A stretch of 64,000 bases of DNA from Nocardioides oleivorans (lineage in GTDB: Bacteria; Actinomycetota; Actinomycetes; Propionibacteriales; Nocardioidaceae), in the NCBI RefSeq assembly GCF_004137255.1, contig NZ_SDWT01000001.1:2232001-2296000 (forward strand), read 5' to 3'. Positions 27,165 to 36,432 of this stretch are shown here, piece after piece. Below the pieces are notes generated by a model. The model was not told where the DNA came from, searched no databases, and saw only the letters and a program-made list of their open reading frames with translations. The position numbers were made by a program, and so were the translations under genes. Each line of letters opens with the position of its first letter. Within the stretch, counting starts at the first letter, position 1.

Positions 27165-30100
27165 CATTTCTGCGTGGTACTACGCGCGTCGGATGATGGT
27201 CGAGGCGCTGGTGGCGGATCTCCAGGGCACGCATGAGCACGAGCTGATCGACGAAGCGCCATTGAGACGGTTCCTTGTTGGCGTGCTCTACCCAAGGGGC
27301 ACCTCGGCCGAACCGCAACCCGACTCGACGCTGGGTGACGACACTGATCAGGACGCCGGAACCGAGGTGGACGCTGCCTACGACCCGGGTGTTTCGTTTG
27401 CCCACACGCGTCGGCCATCGACCATTGGTCTGACCACCTCGGTCAGTGCCGTTACCCCGGTGATCAACGTGACGGTGCAGGCCGATCGTTACGAGCGGGT
27501 GTCTGAAGAACCTGCGAGCAATTCGTGGAGCAGGATTTCATTCGGACCCGTTGAGGTGGACCTCACCCTTGCGGTCACCGGGTCCGGGCAGTCCGTCCTG
27601 GGACAAGGCCTTGTGTTGCGCTATGTGGTCCGACCGGTGAAGGACGGGCGTCGAAGTGTGACGATCGTGCTGCTCAACGACTTGTCAGAGCCCTTGCAGG
27701 GAGCACCCGACGGTGCTTGCTGGTTCCGGCCCTCGCTCGTCGTTTCCACGCCGGATGGCGAGTTCGTGGACCGGCGTCCCAGCCCGAGCGCCGAATTCAT
27801 GGACGAGGACGAGATGAGTAGCGCGCTGCTACACCGCCGCCAGCGGAACCTCGCTGTAGGTCACGGCGTCGCTGTCGAATGGGAGGAAGGGCTCGTGGTC
27901 CGTCAATTGACGACCACATTCTTCCCCCAACACGACCTGCCTTTGGCCGATGCCAGCCGTGCTGATGTGCCGTCGCTGGATATGCAGACGCTGGCCTCCG
28001 GCGACAGAACCCTCCTGTACGCATTGGTCGAAACCTACGAAGCGTGGATCCACGACCGCAGCATCGACCTGAAGTCTCTCGACGGAGCCCACCTAGACAC
28101 AGCGGGGAGGCATCTCCGAGAAGCTCAGGCAGCCGCTCGAAGGATGCGGCGAGGCATCTCGCTCCTCGAGAGCGATGCGATGGTCGCTCGTGCGTTCGCG
28201 GCCATGAACGAGACGATGCGTAGCCAAAGGCAACGTCAGGAGGTGCTGAGGACCGGTTCGGAGCGACACATCGACGCCGTCGTCGCAGCGTGGCGCCCGT
28301 TCCAGATGGCCTTCATCCTGATGAACATCGAAGGGGTCGTCAACCCGGCCAGCAGCGATCGCGAGATCGCGGATGTGCTGTGGTTCCCTACCGGCGGGGG
28401 GAAGACCGAGGCCTACCTCGGCCTGATCTCACTGACCTTGGTGCTTCGACGTTTGCGAGGGACCGGCAGCGATCGGCAGGGGGGCGGCGTGGGTGTCCTC
28501 ATGCGCTACACCCTGCGGCTGCTGACCCTTCAACAATTCGAACGGGCTGCGGGCCTCGTCTGCGCACTTGAGGTTTGGCGGGCCGAGCAGCCGGACCTCT
28601 CGTCGAAGTCGCCCTTCACCATTGGGCTGTGGGTGGGACAAGGAGCGACGCCCAACAACGTCAGGGACGCCGGCAAGGCGCTGCGTGACAGAGCTCGCGG
28701 GCTCACCCCGGAGAATGGGGATCCCGTCCAACTGCTGCGTTGCCCATGGTGTGGGAGCAAGCTGTCTGAGGCCGCCTACGTCGCTGACAGGGCGGCCGAC
28801 GAACTACGAGTTGAGTGTCCCGGGATCACCTGCCCATTCGCGGCAGGTCTGCCGGTCGCATTGGTTGACACAGACGTGTACGCGAAGAGACCGTCTTTAG
28901 TCATCGGCACCGTCGACAAGTTTGCGATGCTGGCGTGGAATGCCGATTCGAACAGCCTCTTCGGAGGAGGTACAGACGCCCCACCCGAACTGATCATCCA
29001 AGATGAGTTGCACCTGATCAGTGGACCGCTCGGTACATTGGTTGGCTTGTACGAGACCGCCGTGGACCGGCTTGCGACCGACCCGCACACGGGTGCCGCT
29101 CCCAAGGTGGTGGCGTCCACGGCAACCATTCGACGATCTGCCCAGCAGGTCCGCGCAGTGTTCAACCGGGAGTCGCGACAGTTCCCGCCACCCGGAATCG
29201 AAGCAGGGGATTCCTTCTTTGCCGTCGATGCGTCATCGGCGACGAAGGGCACCCGGCAATACGTCGGCGTGATGGCACCAGGCGCGAGCCACGCGACCCT
29301 CACGGTTCGTGCCTATGCAGCTCTCCTTCAAGCAGGAGCTGGGATGGACGTGTCAGACGAGGTCCGGGATGCTTACTGGACGCTGCTCGGCTACTTCGGC
29401 AGCCTAAGGGTTCTAGGAGCGGCCTACATCGCAACCATCGACGACGTCCGGGACCGCATCAAGGTCGTCGCATCGCGGCTGGGGCAGTCTGAGCGCAAGA
29501 CGCGAGATCCGCGAGAGCTGACGTCACGGAAGAAAGCAAGCGAAATTCCCGTCGAGCTCGATGCCCTGCAGACTTCCTATCCATCTACCGAATCTCCGGA
29601 CACTGTGCTGGCGACGAACATGATCTCTGTCGGCCTGGATGTCGACCGACTTGGCCTCATGGTCGTCTCCGGGCAACCCCAGACGACGTCGGAATACATT
29701 CAAGCGACTAGCCGAGTAGGGCGTCGCTACCCCGGTTTGGTGATTACCCTGTTCAATGCTGGCCGCTCTAGGGACCTCTCCCATTTTGAGTCATTCACCA
29801 CGTATCACCGTTCGATCTACCAGCAGGTTGAGGCAACCGGTGCCACGCCTTTCGCTCCCAGAGCCCTGGACCGTGGGCTGCACGGCGTGGTTGTAGTCCT
29901 CCTCCGGCACCTGCTTACCGGCGCACGGCCGGATTCAGCAGCGGGCATGGTCGACGAGGTGAGTCGCTCAGATCTGGACGATGCCTTGGCTTGCGTCTTG
30001 GAGCGCGTCCGCAGTATCGCGCCCGAGCAGGAGGACGAGGTGCTGCAAGCCATCGACGCTCTGGTGGACCACTGGCGGGATGCGGTTGCCGATGGATACG

Positions 30101-30306
30101 TGTCGAAGTACGCAGGGTGGAGATCGCCGGAAGCGGCGCTGATGGTCCCGGCAGGCGCCCAAATGCAAGGTGCGGACAACGAACCGTTGGTGGAAATCTT
30201 CCCACCCAGCCGGCCCGCCTGGCCGACCCTGACGAGCCTCAGGAATGTCGACAGCGAGAGCACACTGCGTTTGGTTAACGTGAGACGAGAGGCCCGCACG
30301 CCATGA
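27157..30306 (+). CDS. drmA: DrmA-type helicase of a DISARM-like system
   Basis: 1049 aa from GTG 27157, overlapping the UvrD-like gene by 8 bp. SF2 motifs: LWFPTGGGKTEAYLGL (Walker A, about residues 409-424), IIQDELHLISGPLG (DELH box), STATIRRS, and NMISVGLDVDRLG with QATSRVGRRYPG (motifs V and VI). Between motifs Ia and II lies a zinc finger, CPWCGSK with CPGITCPF. This order, including GTVDKFAMLAW, matches DrmA, the helicase core of DISARM anti-phage systems. The ATG of drmB overlaps its stop. Confidence 0.85.
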   Translation: MNDISAWYYARRMMVEALVADLQGTHEHELIDEAPLRRFLVGVLYPRGTSAEPQPDSTLGDDTDQDAGTEVDAAYDPGVSFAHTRRPSTIGLTTSVSAVTPVINVTVQADRYERVSEEPASNSWSRISFGPVEVDLTLAVTGSGQSVLGQGLVLRYVVRPVKDGRRSVTIVLLNDLSEPLQGAPDGACWFRPSLVVSTPDGEFVDRRPSPSAEFMDEDEMSSALLHRRQRNLAVGHGVAVEWEEGLVVRQLTTTFFPQHDLPLADASRADVPSLDMQTLASGDRTLLYALVETYEAWIHDRSIDLKSLDGAHLDTAGRHLREAQAAARRMRRGISLLESDAMVARAFAAMNETMRSQRQRQEVLRTGSERHIDAVVAAWRPFQMAFILMNIEGVVNPASSDREIADVLWFPTGGGKTEAYLGLISLTLVLRRLRGTGSDRQGGGVGVLMRYTLRLLTLQQFERAAGLVCALEVWRAEQPDLSSKSPFTIGLWVGQGATPNNVRDAGKALRDRARGLTPENGDPVQLLRCPWCGSKLSEAAYVADRAADELRVECPGITCPFAAGLPVALVDTDVYAKRPSLVIGTVDKFAMLAWNADSNSLFGGGTDAPPELIIQDELHLISGPLGTLVGLYETAVDRLATDPHTGAAPKVVASTATIRRSAQQVRAVFNRESRQFPPPGIEAGDSFFAVDASSATKGTRQYVGVMAPGASHATLTVRAYAALLQAGAGMDVSDEVRDAYWTLLGYFGSLRVLGAAYIATIDDVRDRIKVVASRLGQSERKTRDPRELTSRKKASEIPVELDALQTSYPSTESPDTVLATNMISVGLDVDRLGLMVVSGQPQTTSEYIQATSRVGRRYPGLVITLFNAGRSRDLSHFESFTTYHRSIYQQVEATGATPFAPRALDRGLHGVVVVLLRHLLTGARPDSAAGMVDEVSRSDLDDALACVLERVRSIAPEQEDEVLQAIDALVDHWRDAVADGYVSKYAGWRSPEAALMVPAGAQMQGADNEPLVEIFPPSRPAWPTLTSLRNVDSESTLRLVNVRREARTP

Positions 30307-32015
30307 AGCCCGAGGACACACGAGTGCGGCAGAGCCAATTGGTATCCACTTTCGGGGTCGGCGCAATCTTCCCATCGGGCGATCACAGCTACCTGATCTG
30401 TGGCCTTGATGAGTGGGACGACCGGAGGTGCACCCCGATCGAGGAGCCGCGGCTCGCGCGGTCGTTGGGAGTCTCCCTGTTCAGGGCGCCCTCCACGGGC
30501 GCGCGACGCGGAGACGTCCCTGTTGTCCGCTTTCCTGAATTCCAGTACTGCCCGGAGTGCCGCCGCTTGGCGCGTTTCTGGGAGTTCGATGCCCAGAAAA
30601 TGCAGTGCCAGAAATGCATCCGCGAACTAACCCCGTCACGTTTCGTGGCCTGTTGCGAGAACGGACATCTTGAGGAGTTCCCGTACTTCCAATGGGTTCA
30701 CCGCCGCGTGGAGGGGGCCGTCACTTGGGACGAGTCCGCCGAGCACTCCCTGCGCTTGGAGACTCGCGGGACATCTTCTTCCTTGGGGGACATCGTGATC
30801 AGGTGTTCCTGTGGAGTTCCGCCGAGTGACCTCGAAGGTGCGTTCGGGCGCAACGCAGTCGCCATGGTCAAGGGCTGCTCCGGCCGGCGTCCGTGGTTGC
30901 CCGGCTCTGAGCCTGAAGCCTGCGACAAGAACCTTCGTGCCCTGCAGCGCGGTTCCGCAAACGTGTGGTTCGCGTCTTTGCGATCCAGCATTTCGATCCC
31001 ACCGTGGTCTAGTCCGAGTGCGCGCCTCGTAACCAAGCTCTGGGACTCGTTTGAGGTGCTCGACGATGCGGCAGTGCGCACCGTTGTAGAAGCGCAGGCA
31101 GCGAAAAATCGTGACATAGATGTCGAAGGCGCCATGGCACTAGTGGCCCAACGGCGGGGTGTTGTGGCAGGCCCTCCGCCCACCGAGGCGGAACTCCGTG
31201 CAGAGGAGTACCAAGCGCTGGTCGACGGCAACAACGGCGGTCGACAAGATTCGTTCCAGTGCATAGCCGTGGACGTGTCCCCGAGTCTGTCGGGGGTTCT
31301 GACGCAAGTCTCAAAGGTCACGCGCCTACGAGAGGTCAGGGCTCTGAGTGGCTTCTCAAGGGTGACTCCGGTTGCCCCGGAACAAGGGCCTGCAGCCGGG
31401 CTTAGCCTGCGCCGCCACGACTGGTTGCCGGCCGTCGAGATCTTTGGCGAAGGCGTCTTCGTGCGGCTGGATGAGCCGCTCATCGCTGCTTGGGAGTCGG
31501 AAGACGAAGCCATCGAGCGTCGCACGGTACTTGACGCCGCACTCGGAGCCAGGAACAGCGACAGCGGTGCGTCGTCCTTGGAAACGCCCACCACCCGCTT
31601 TCTCGCGGTGCACACCCTCGCACATGCGGTCCTCAAAGAACTCAGCCTCGATGCTGGGTACCCCGTGGGTGCGCTGCGGGAACGCATCTATGCCGAGAAG
31701 GAGCAGGCTGGCTTTCTCGTATACACAGCTTCTTCGGACGCAGCCGGGAGCCTCGGCGGACTTGCCGCCTTGGCGGACGGAGAGCGCTTCGCCGAGATCC
31801 TGCGGACGGCTGTCACAAGGGCGCGCTGGTGTTCGAACGACCCCGTGTGTTCGGAGTCGGGCCCCTCAGGAAGCGACGGGTTGAATCTGGCCGCGTGCCA
31901 CGCATGTCTGCTGCTGCCAGAGACGAGCTGCGAACACCGCAATATCTTCCTAGACCGTGTGGCGCTCGTGGGCGTGGATGGAGAAGTCGCGGCTGGAATG
32001 CTGCGCGGGATGTAG
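30303..32015 (+). CDS. drmB: DrmB-type DUF1998 protein
   Basis: 570 aa, ATG overlapping the drmA stop (ATGA). The start RQSQLVSTFGVGAIFP is typical of DrmB. A first zinc site is YCPECRRLARFWE with CQKC about 30 residues on, then VACCENGHLEEFPY. The C-terminal DUF1998 domain has FLAVHTLAHAVLKELS and ends with ACHACLLLPETSCEHRN, the cysteine/histidine cluster. In DISARM, DrmB partners DrmA in a complex that blocks incoming phage DNA; relatives such as MrfB are nucleases in repair. Last gene of the operon on this strand. Confidence 0.87.
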   Translation: MKPEDTRVRQSQLVSTFGVGAIFPSGDHSYLICGLDEWDDRRCTPIEEPRLARSLGVSLFRAPSTGARRGDVPVVRFPEFQYCPECRRLARFWEFDAQKMQCQKCIRELTPSRFVACCENGHLEEFPYFQWVHRRVEGAVTWDESAEHSLRLETRGTSSSLGDIVIRCSCGVPPSDLEGAFGRNAVAMVKGCSGRRPWLPGSEPEACDKNLRALQRGSANVWFASLRSSISIPPWSSPSARLVTKLWDSFEVLDDAAVRTVVEAQAAKNRDIDVEGAMALVAQRRGVVAGPPPTEAELRAEEYQALVDGNNGGRQDSFQCIAVDVSPSLSGVLTQVSKVTRLREVRALSGFSRVTPVAPEQGPAAGLSLRRHDWLPAVEIFGEGVFVRLDEPLIAAWESEDEAIERRTVLDAALGARNSDSGASSLETPTTRFLAVHTLAHAVLKELSLDAGYPVGALRERIYAEKEQAGFLVYTASSDAAGSLGGLAALADGERFAEILRTAVTRARWCSNDPVCSESGPSGSDGLNLAACHACLLLPETSCEHRNIFLDRVALVGVDGEVAAGMLRGM

Positions 32016-32272
32016 CGCCGTCGCCTCATGTGAGCTCACAAGAGGGGAAGGCTTGAACACCAGAACCTGTTTGCCCGAGGACGTCGACTGGACATCCGGA
32101 CCCTGAAGCCGGCGCAGTGGCGAAGATCCCCAGCGTGGTCCTGGGCCGGGGTCCGTCTCCTGGCGCGGGTTGGACCGCGATCAGCTACGTCCTAGTTTCA
32201 TGAGCCCTCACTGGAGTTTCACTCTCGCAGACGTCCACTGGGCGTGACAGCAAGCGAGTCGGGCTTCGGTGG
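32016..32272. other. Gene-free stretch after drmB
   Basis: No credible complete gene. A perfect 12-bp palindrome, TGTGAGCTCACA, lies at 32029-32040. A GAGGGG motif precedes TTG at 32054, whose frame stops after 17 codons. Another plus-strand frame stays open from about 32041 to 32190 without a start. These could be remnants of a further operon gene, for example a missing drmC, but nothing is recognisable. Confidence 0.4.
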
Positions 32273-33577
32273 TCAGCCAAAGAAGTCAGCGGGCCGATCG
32301 CCCAACCGGAGCAGCTCGCGGAGACGCGGAAGCAGGTCGCCGTAGTCGTCGAAGACCGACCACCCGACGTAGGCCGACAGGTCGTCGTCACGCTCACCGT
32401 CCTCGTGGCGCCAAGCCGTTGCCGAAAGAAGCGTCGTCACCATCTCGCGTACCTCGTGTTCGAGGCGCCCGGTGACATCCTCCCAGTGCCGCTGAAGGGG
32501 ATGCCCGGCTGGGAGACCGGTCGGGTGCGTGATGCCATAGACGTCGAGGTCCTCGACCCCGCGGCTTTCGGCGTGGCGGTCGATGAGTGCAGCCACGTCG
32601 GCCGGCGGAACAGCCGCCAAGGCGTTGGCGACCAAGGAGATCACGTCCTCGGGAGCAGTCTGGCCGGGGGGACGCTCAGGAAAGTATAGGGTCGTCTCCC
32701 ACGGGCCGTAGCCGCGCTGCCGACCCTCGACGGTCAGGAGGTCATGCAGTGCGGCAGTCTTGAGGGCAACGCGGACAGACGTCGAGACCAAGTCGATGTT
32801 CAGGTCGGGTGATACGTCCTCAAGCAGGCCGGCCGCCAGGTCGTCGCACCTCGACAGCGCGGTCGACCGGCCAGCACCGCGTCCGACCCTCGACAAGCTG
32901 GACTCGACTCGGTGCTGCTGGTCGTTTGCGAGATGCAGGTGCTTGGCGTTGAGGTCGAGACCGCTCATCACCTCCTCCCTGGCCGTTGCCATCGATGCCG
33001 CGAGCGCACGGACGAGGGGAGTGGCAGGACCGAACGACCCCGCGGCTGAGAAGCTCTCCGCGCTGAGTGCGTCGGCGTCGACCACGAGGTCTGCAGGTAC
33101 GTCGGCGTGCGGGGGCACTGCGGCGACGAGCTCGCGGCACTTATCGATGAGGTCGAAGAGCTGCGAAGTCTCGATGGGTCTCAGGGGACCGAAGTCGTCG
33201 CGACGCAGTTCCCAGGAGACAGCTGCCACCGGAGTGTGGGGAGCCAGCGCGTTCGCGCGCAACTCGATGGCCGTCTCGGGATTGCGAACGGTGAGAAACA
33301 TGGTCCCGTTGGGCAGGCTGCGCTCGATCGGCACGTCAATCGCGAACGTGCGGCGCGCGGCTGCGTCGAGCACGTCAAGACACATGAGCTGGACGCTGCG
33401 CCTCCCGCGCGGCCAGTCGAGGCCAGGATCCATGCCGTGTGTCGGACGTGTCCACACCAGCAGCTCGTGGCCGAGTGGTTCCAGCAGGCCGTCGGAGTAG
33501 CCGAACTCCTGCCCGCCCTCGGGCCCGTCGCTCATGTGGATGGAGAACGGTGGGAGATCTGCTACGTAGTCGCGCAC
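32273..33577 (-). CDS. Hypothetical protein in defence region
   Basis: 434 aa from GTG 33577. No family recognised. It has no signal peptide, membrane helix or cysteine-rich site. The composition is that of a globular cytoplasmic protein with an aromatic N-terminus (DYVADLPPFSIH, GGQEFGYSDGL) and acidic stretches. The C-terminus has HPLQRHWEDVTGRLEHEV and SAYVGWSVFDDYGDLLPRLRELL. No HKD motif, so it is not a DrmC phospholipase. Codon use is coding-like with good GC3. It runs convergent to drmB. A structure-based search would be the way to place it. Confidence 0.6.
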   Translation of the reverse strand: MRDYVADLPPFSIHMSDGPEGGQEFGYSDGLLEPLGHELLVWTRPTHGMDPGLDWPRGRRSVQLMCLDVLDAAARRTFAIDVPIERSLPNGTMFLTVRNPETAIELRANALAPHTPVAAVSWELRRDDFGPLRPIETSQLFDLIDKCRELVAAVPPHADVPADLVVDADALSAESFSAAGSFGPATPLVRALAASMATAREEVMSGLDLNAKHLHLANDQQHRVESSLSRVGRGAGRSTALSRCDDLAAGLLEDVSPDLNIDLVSTSVRVALKTAALHDLLTVEGRQRGYGPWETTLYFPERPPGQTAPEDVISLVANALAAVPPADVAALIDRHAESRGVEDLDVYGITHPTGLPAGHPLQRHWEDVTGRLEHEVREMVTTLLSATAWRHEDGERDDDLSAYVGWSVFDDYGDLLPRLRELLRLGDRPADFFG

Positions 33578-33590
33578 AATCGGAATCCTG

Positions 33591-33767
33591 TCAGGCGAGG
33601 TGTCTGGCGACTGGGTACTCGCGCAACAGACTTCAGACGGTCATGTCGTCGTGGACGCCGACCTTCGCGAGTTCGAGCGATCCCTCCGGCAGAATCCAGT
33701 AGCGGAGCCGGCGTGCGGCTGGAGTGTTCGAATGGAGGCATTACCCGCCACGCGCGTGCACCGTCAT
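33591..33767 (-). pseudogene. Short decayed reading frame
   Basis: Read from ATG 33767 on the minus strand, the frame keeps coding-like GC3 and a natural-looking segment (RLRYWILPEGSLELAKVG), but TAA at 33741-33743 and TGA at 33633-33635 break it before its final TGA at 33591-33593. It lies between the two hypothetical genes of this strand. It may be the remnant of a small gene once in the same operon. The plus-strand frame here is also partly protein-like, so the call is tentative. Confidence 0.3.
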
Positions 33768-33796
33768 CACTCACCTTCTGCGGCGATCCGCCGGCG

Positions 33797-34240
33797 TCAG
33801 AGCCCGGTCACTCGCTGGCCTGCCCGCATCAGGCGTTCGAGCGGTAGGCCCGGGAACGCCAAGGCGTCCGGGACGATGCCCATGCCGCCCTCGAGCTTGA
33901 CCATCGCCCGGTCGGCGATGATCCCGGCGACGACGCCCGAAAGCCGTGCGCGCTCCGTCTTGCGCACCACGTCAAACAGTCCGGCGTCCGTCGCCATTCT
34001 CAGTGCATCGTCGATCAGCTCGTTGGTCGCCCTCGGCCGCTCGTCGGCACCGTACGCAAATCGCAGGGGGGACCGGCGCGGTTCGCTCGCCCACGCGTGC
34101 CCGAGTGGGTACACGCGTCCCAAGCCACCGTAGACCTGGGTCATCGCAGGGAGGTTGTTGGACAACTCCCAGGCGTGAGGGCCTGTCGGCACCAGATAGA
34201 CATCTGCGATGTCCCTGACCTGGTCGACGATCTCGTCCAC
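33797..34240 (-). CDS. Hypothetical protein, possibly N-terminally truncated
   Basis: 147 aa from GTG 34240. Coding-like composition continues about 13 codons upstream of the GTG, back to a TGA, with no usable start there, so the gene may have lost its 5' part. The sequence has a structured look (DVYLVPTGPHAWELS, MTQVYGGLGRVYPLGHAW, SPLRFAY) and a C-terminal helix pair. I do not recognise the family. It is upstream of the other minus-strand genes and divergent from the nuclease gene at 34453. Confidence 0.5.
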   Translation of the reverse strand: MDEIVDQVRDIADVYLVPTGPHAWELSNNLPAMTQVYGGLGRVYPLGHAWASEPRRSPLRFAYGADERPRATNELIDDALRMATDAGLFDVVRKTERARLSGVVAGIIADRAMVKLEGGMGIVPDALAFPGLPLERLMRAGQRVTGL

Positions 34241-34452
34241 GTCGGCGGGACCTGAGATGCGAATGCGTGGTTGCTTAACACCTCACCCGGAGGTCTTCAT
34301 CCCATCTAGACCCAGCCAGCTGTCATCAACCTCTGTAGTCAGTACCGCGCTAGGAGCCCACCTCGGAGCTTTCTCGAATTGCCGGCGCTCGGTCCTGACG
34401 ACAGGCACCATTTCCACGCCCACCCTTGGGCACACGCAACGGGGGAAACACC

Positions 34453-36432
34453 ATGAGCAACACTTTCGACATCCGCTACGACCGTCGAGTGTCGGAGCAG
34501 TTCCTGCAGTACTTCGCGCCCGACGGCCTCCTGTCCTCCCTGCCGGCGTACGCCAAGAGCGGGCTCTTCCCGCTCGACCTGCGTTTTCGCCGGGCGGCCA
34601 CTTCGGGGGCCGAGCACGCCACGCTCTACGTCGGCCTGACGTCGGTGCTCGACGTCCACCACACCAAGGTCGGCTCGTTCAAGCTGAAGGCGCACACGAC
34701 CCACCAGAAGAATGGTGGCTTCGACCCGGCATGGAGCTCCTCGATGACCGTCGACCAGCTCGCACTCGTCTGGCCCGCCGTGGAGCTCTACCTCGACAGG
34801 ATCATCCCGATCGCGGCTGAGTCACACGGCCGCAAGGAAGGTGCCGTACAGGCGGCGGTCTCTTCTTTCCGCTCTGTAGGCCGGGTGGTCCTGGACCGCG
34901 AGGTGACACCGTCGTTCAAGGACAAGGCATTCAAGAAGGAGTTCATGTCGGCGTGCCAGAAGCCGATCCTGGAGGCACTTCAAAATGCGGACCTGGGGTT
35001 CAGCAAGGTCCCCACGAAACTCGGCAACGAGTGCGACGCGATCGCCGTCGACGACGGCGGCCGTGTCCTGGCCGTCGAGGTCAAGCCGCTGGGCGTGGGA
35101 TCGATCGCCTACGTGGTCGCCCAGGCCACGATGTATGCCCGCATCCTGCAGGGCTGGCTCGATGCGGCGGCGTCCGAAGGCGACCGACCCGTGGACGTCC
35201 TGCGAGGCATGCTCGACCAGCGCAATGCCGTACGGCTTGCTCCGCAGATGGAGCTGCCCGACGTACTGAGCCCGAAGGTAGTGCCCGTCGTGGCGCTGCA
35301 GCGAGGCGCGTCGTCGGAGATGATCCGTCGGATGTGCGTGGTGCGCGACGTGCTCAAGGAGATCGACACCGGTGTGGCCGAGGCGGAGATCTACGAGATC
35401 AGCCTGACCGGCGAGTGGATCCCGCTCGACGAGTCGCGGCTGCCGGACGGGCGCCCCAGGGCCCGGCGCAACTACGCGCGGGAGTCCAACCTCCTCGGCC
35501 AGCGCTGGAAGCAGTCCAGTGCGGTCCTGCCAGCGGAGGCGAAGGCGCCCGGTGAGGTGCGGGCGCGGGGAGGCGCGATGGTCGAGGTGGACTACGCGCT
35601 GCCGAGGGCTTGGGCCACGCACAACCTCCTGCCCGAGGTGCGCGAGCCTGCCCTGGCGCTCTTCGAGCAGCACCAGATCGCGTGGCACCAGTCCATCGAC
35701 GGCGGGCCGACCAACCACCTGCGGTCGTCCCAGGTGCAGTGCGTCAACGCGCTCGGCCAGATGATGAGTGATCCGGAACGGATCAAGCTCGCCTTCGGCG
35801 ATGTCCTGGACATCGCCGAGATCCGTGACTTCGGTGAGATCGACGCCGCCGAGAAGGGCCGCTACCTCACCTTCGAGTTCGTCGGGAAGGGCGACTACTT
35901 CGGCGAGGGCGTCACGCGAGGCTCACAGTCCACGAGCGTCGACGCTGCCTTCGCCTACACAACCCCGGACGGTAGGGATGCTCTTGCGCTCGTGGAGTGG
36001 AAGTTCACGGAGACATACAGAGGTGCCGATCCCAAGGCGGACGCCAAGGCTCCGACACGGCTCAAGCGCTACGAGTCGGCGCTGCGCCACCCCGCCAGCC
36101 CGATCGACGTCGCCGACATCGAGCTGACCGACCTGTTCCACGAGCCGGTCTACCAGCTCGTGCGCCAGCAGCTCCTGGCGGCCGAGCTCGAGCGAGACGC
36201 CGAGGTCAAGGCCGATCTGATCACGGTCGTACATGTGCTCTCGCCCGACAACCTTGCCTATCAGTCCTCGTACATCTCGCCTGCGCTCCGCCGACGTGGT
36301 GCCACGGCGAGCGACGTCTGGGCGTCGCTGCTGCGCACGCCCGACCGCTTCATCGGGCTGGACCCTGCGGTGTTCCTCGACCCTGCGATCACCAGCGAGG
36401 AGTACGCACTCCGCTACGGAGGCGGCCGGTGA
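34453..36432 (+). CDS. Protein with two PD-(D/E)XK-like nuclease sites
   Basis: 659 aa from ATG 34453 (GGGGGAA upstream). Residues 193-211 read ECDAIAVDD...VLAVEVK, giving D195, E209 and K211 of a PD-(D/E)XK core. A second site near 497-517 reads VDAAFAY...ALALVEWK, with Asp, Glu and Lys again. Between them HLRSSQVQCVNAL resembles the family of PGN_0703-like putative restriction endonucleases. The N-terminal 190 residues are of unknown fold. A tandem nuclease next to a defence region suggests a restriction or abortive role, not shown here. Its stop overlaps the next gene (GTGA). Confidence 0.65.
   Translation: MSNTFDIRYDRRVSEQFLQYFAPDGLLSSLPAYAKSGLFPLDLRFRRAATSGAEHATLYVGLTSVLDVHHTKVGSFKLKAHTTHQKNGGFDPAWSSSMTVDQLALVWPAVELYLDRIIPIAAESHGRKEGAVQAAVSSFRSVGRVVLDREVTPSFKDKAFKKEFMSACQKPILEALQNADLGFSKVPTKLGNECDAIAVDDGGRVLAVEVKPLGVGSIAYVVAQATMYARILQGWLDAAASEGDRPVDVLRGMLDQRNAVRLAPQMELPDVLSPKVVPVVALQRGASSEMIRRMCVVRDVLKEIDTGVAEAEIYEISLTGEWIPLDESRLPDGRPRARRNYARESNLLGQRWKQSSAVLPAEAKAPGEVRARGGAMVEVDYALPRAWATHNLLPEVREPALALFEQHQIAWHQSIDGGPTNHLRSSQVQCVNALGQMMSDPERIKLAFGDVLDIAEIRDFGEIDAAEKGRYLTFEFVGKGDYFGEGVTRGSQSTSVDAAFAYTTPDGRDALALVEWKFTETYRGADPKADAKAPTRLKRYESALRHPASPIDVADIELTDLFHEPVYQLVRQQLLAAELERDAEVKADLITVVHVLSPDNLAYQSSYISPALRRRGATASDVWASLLRTPDRFIGLDPAVFLDPAITSEEYALRYGGGR

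Noticed and set aside
32273..33577. Candidate drmC
   Set aside because: No HKD phospholipase motif in the 434-aa product, and it is on the opposite strand to drmAB.
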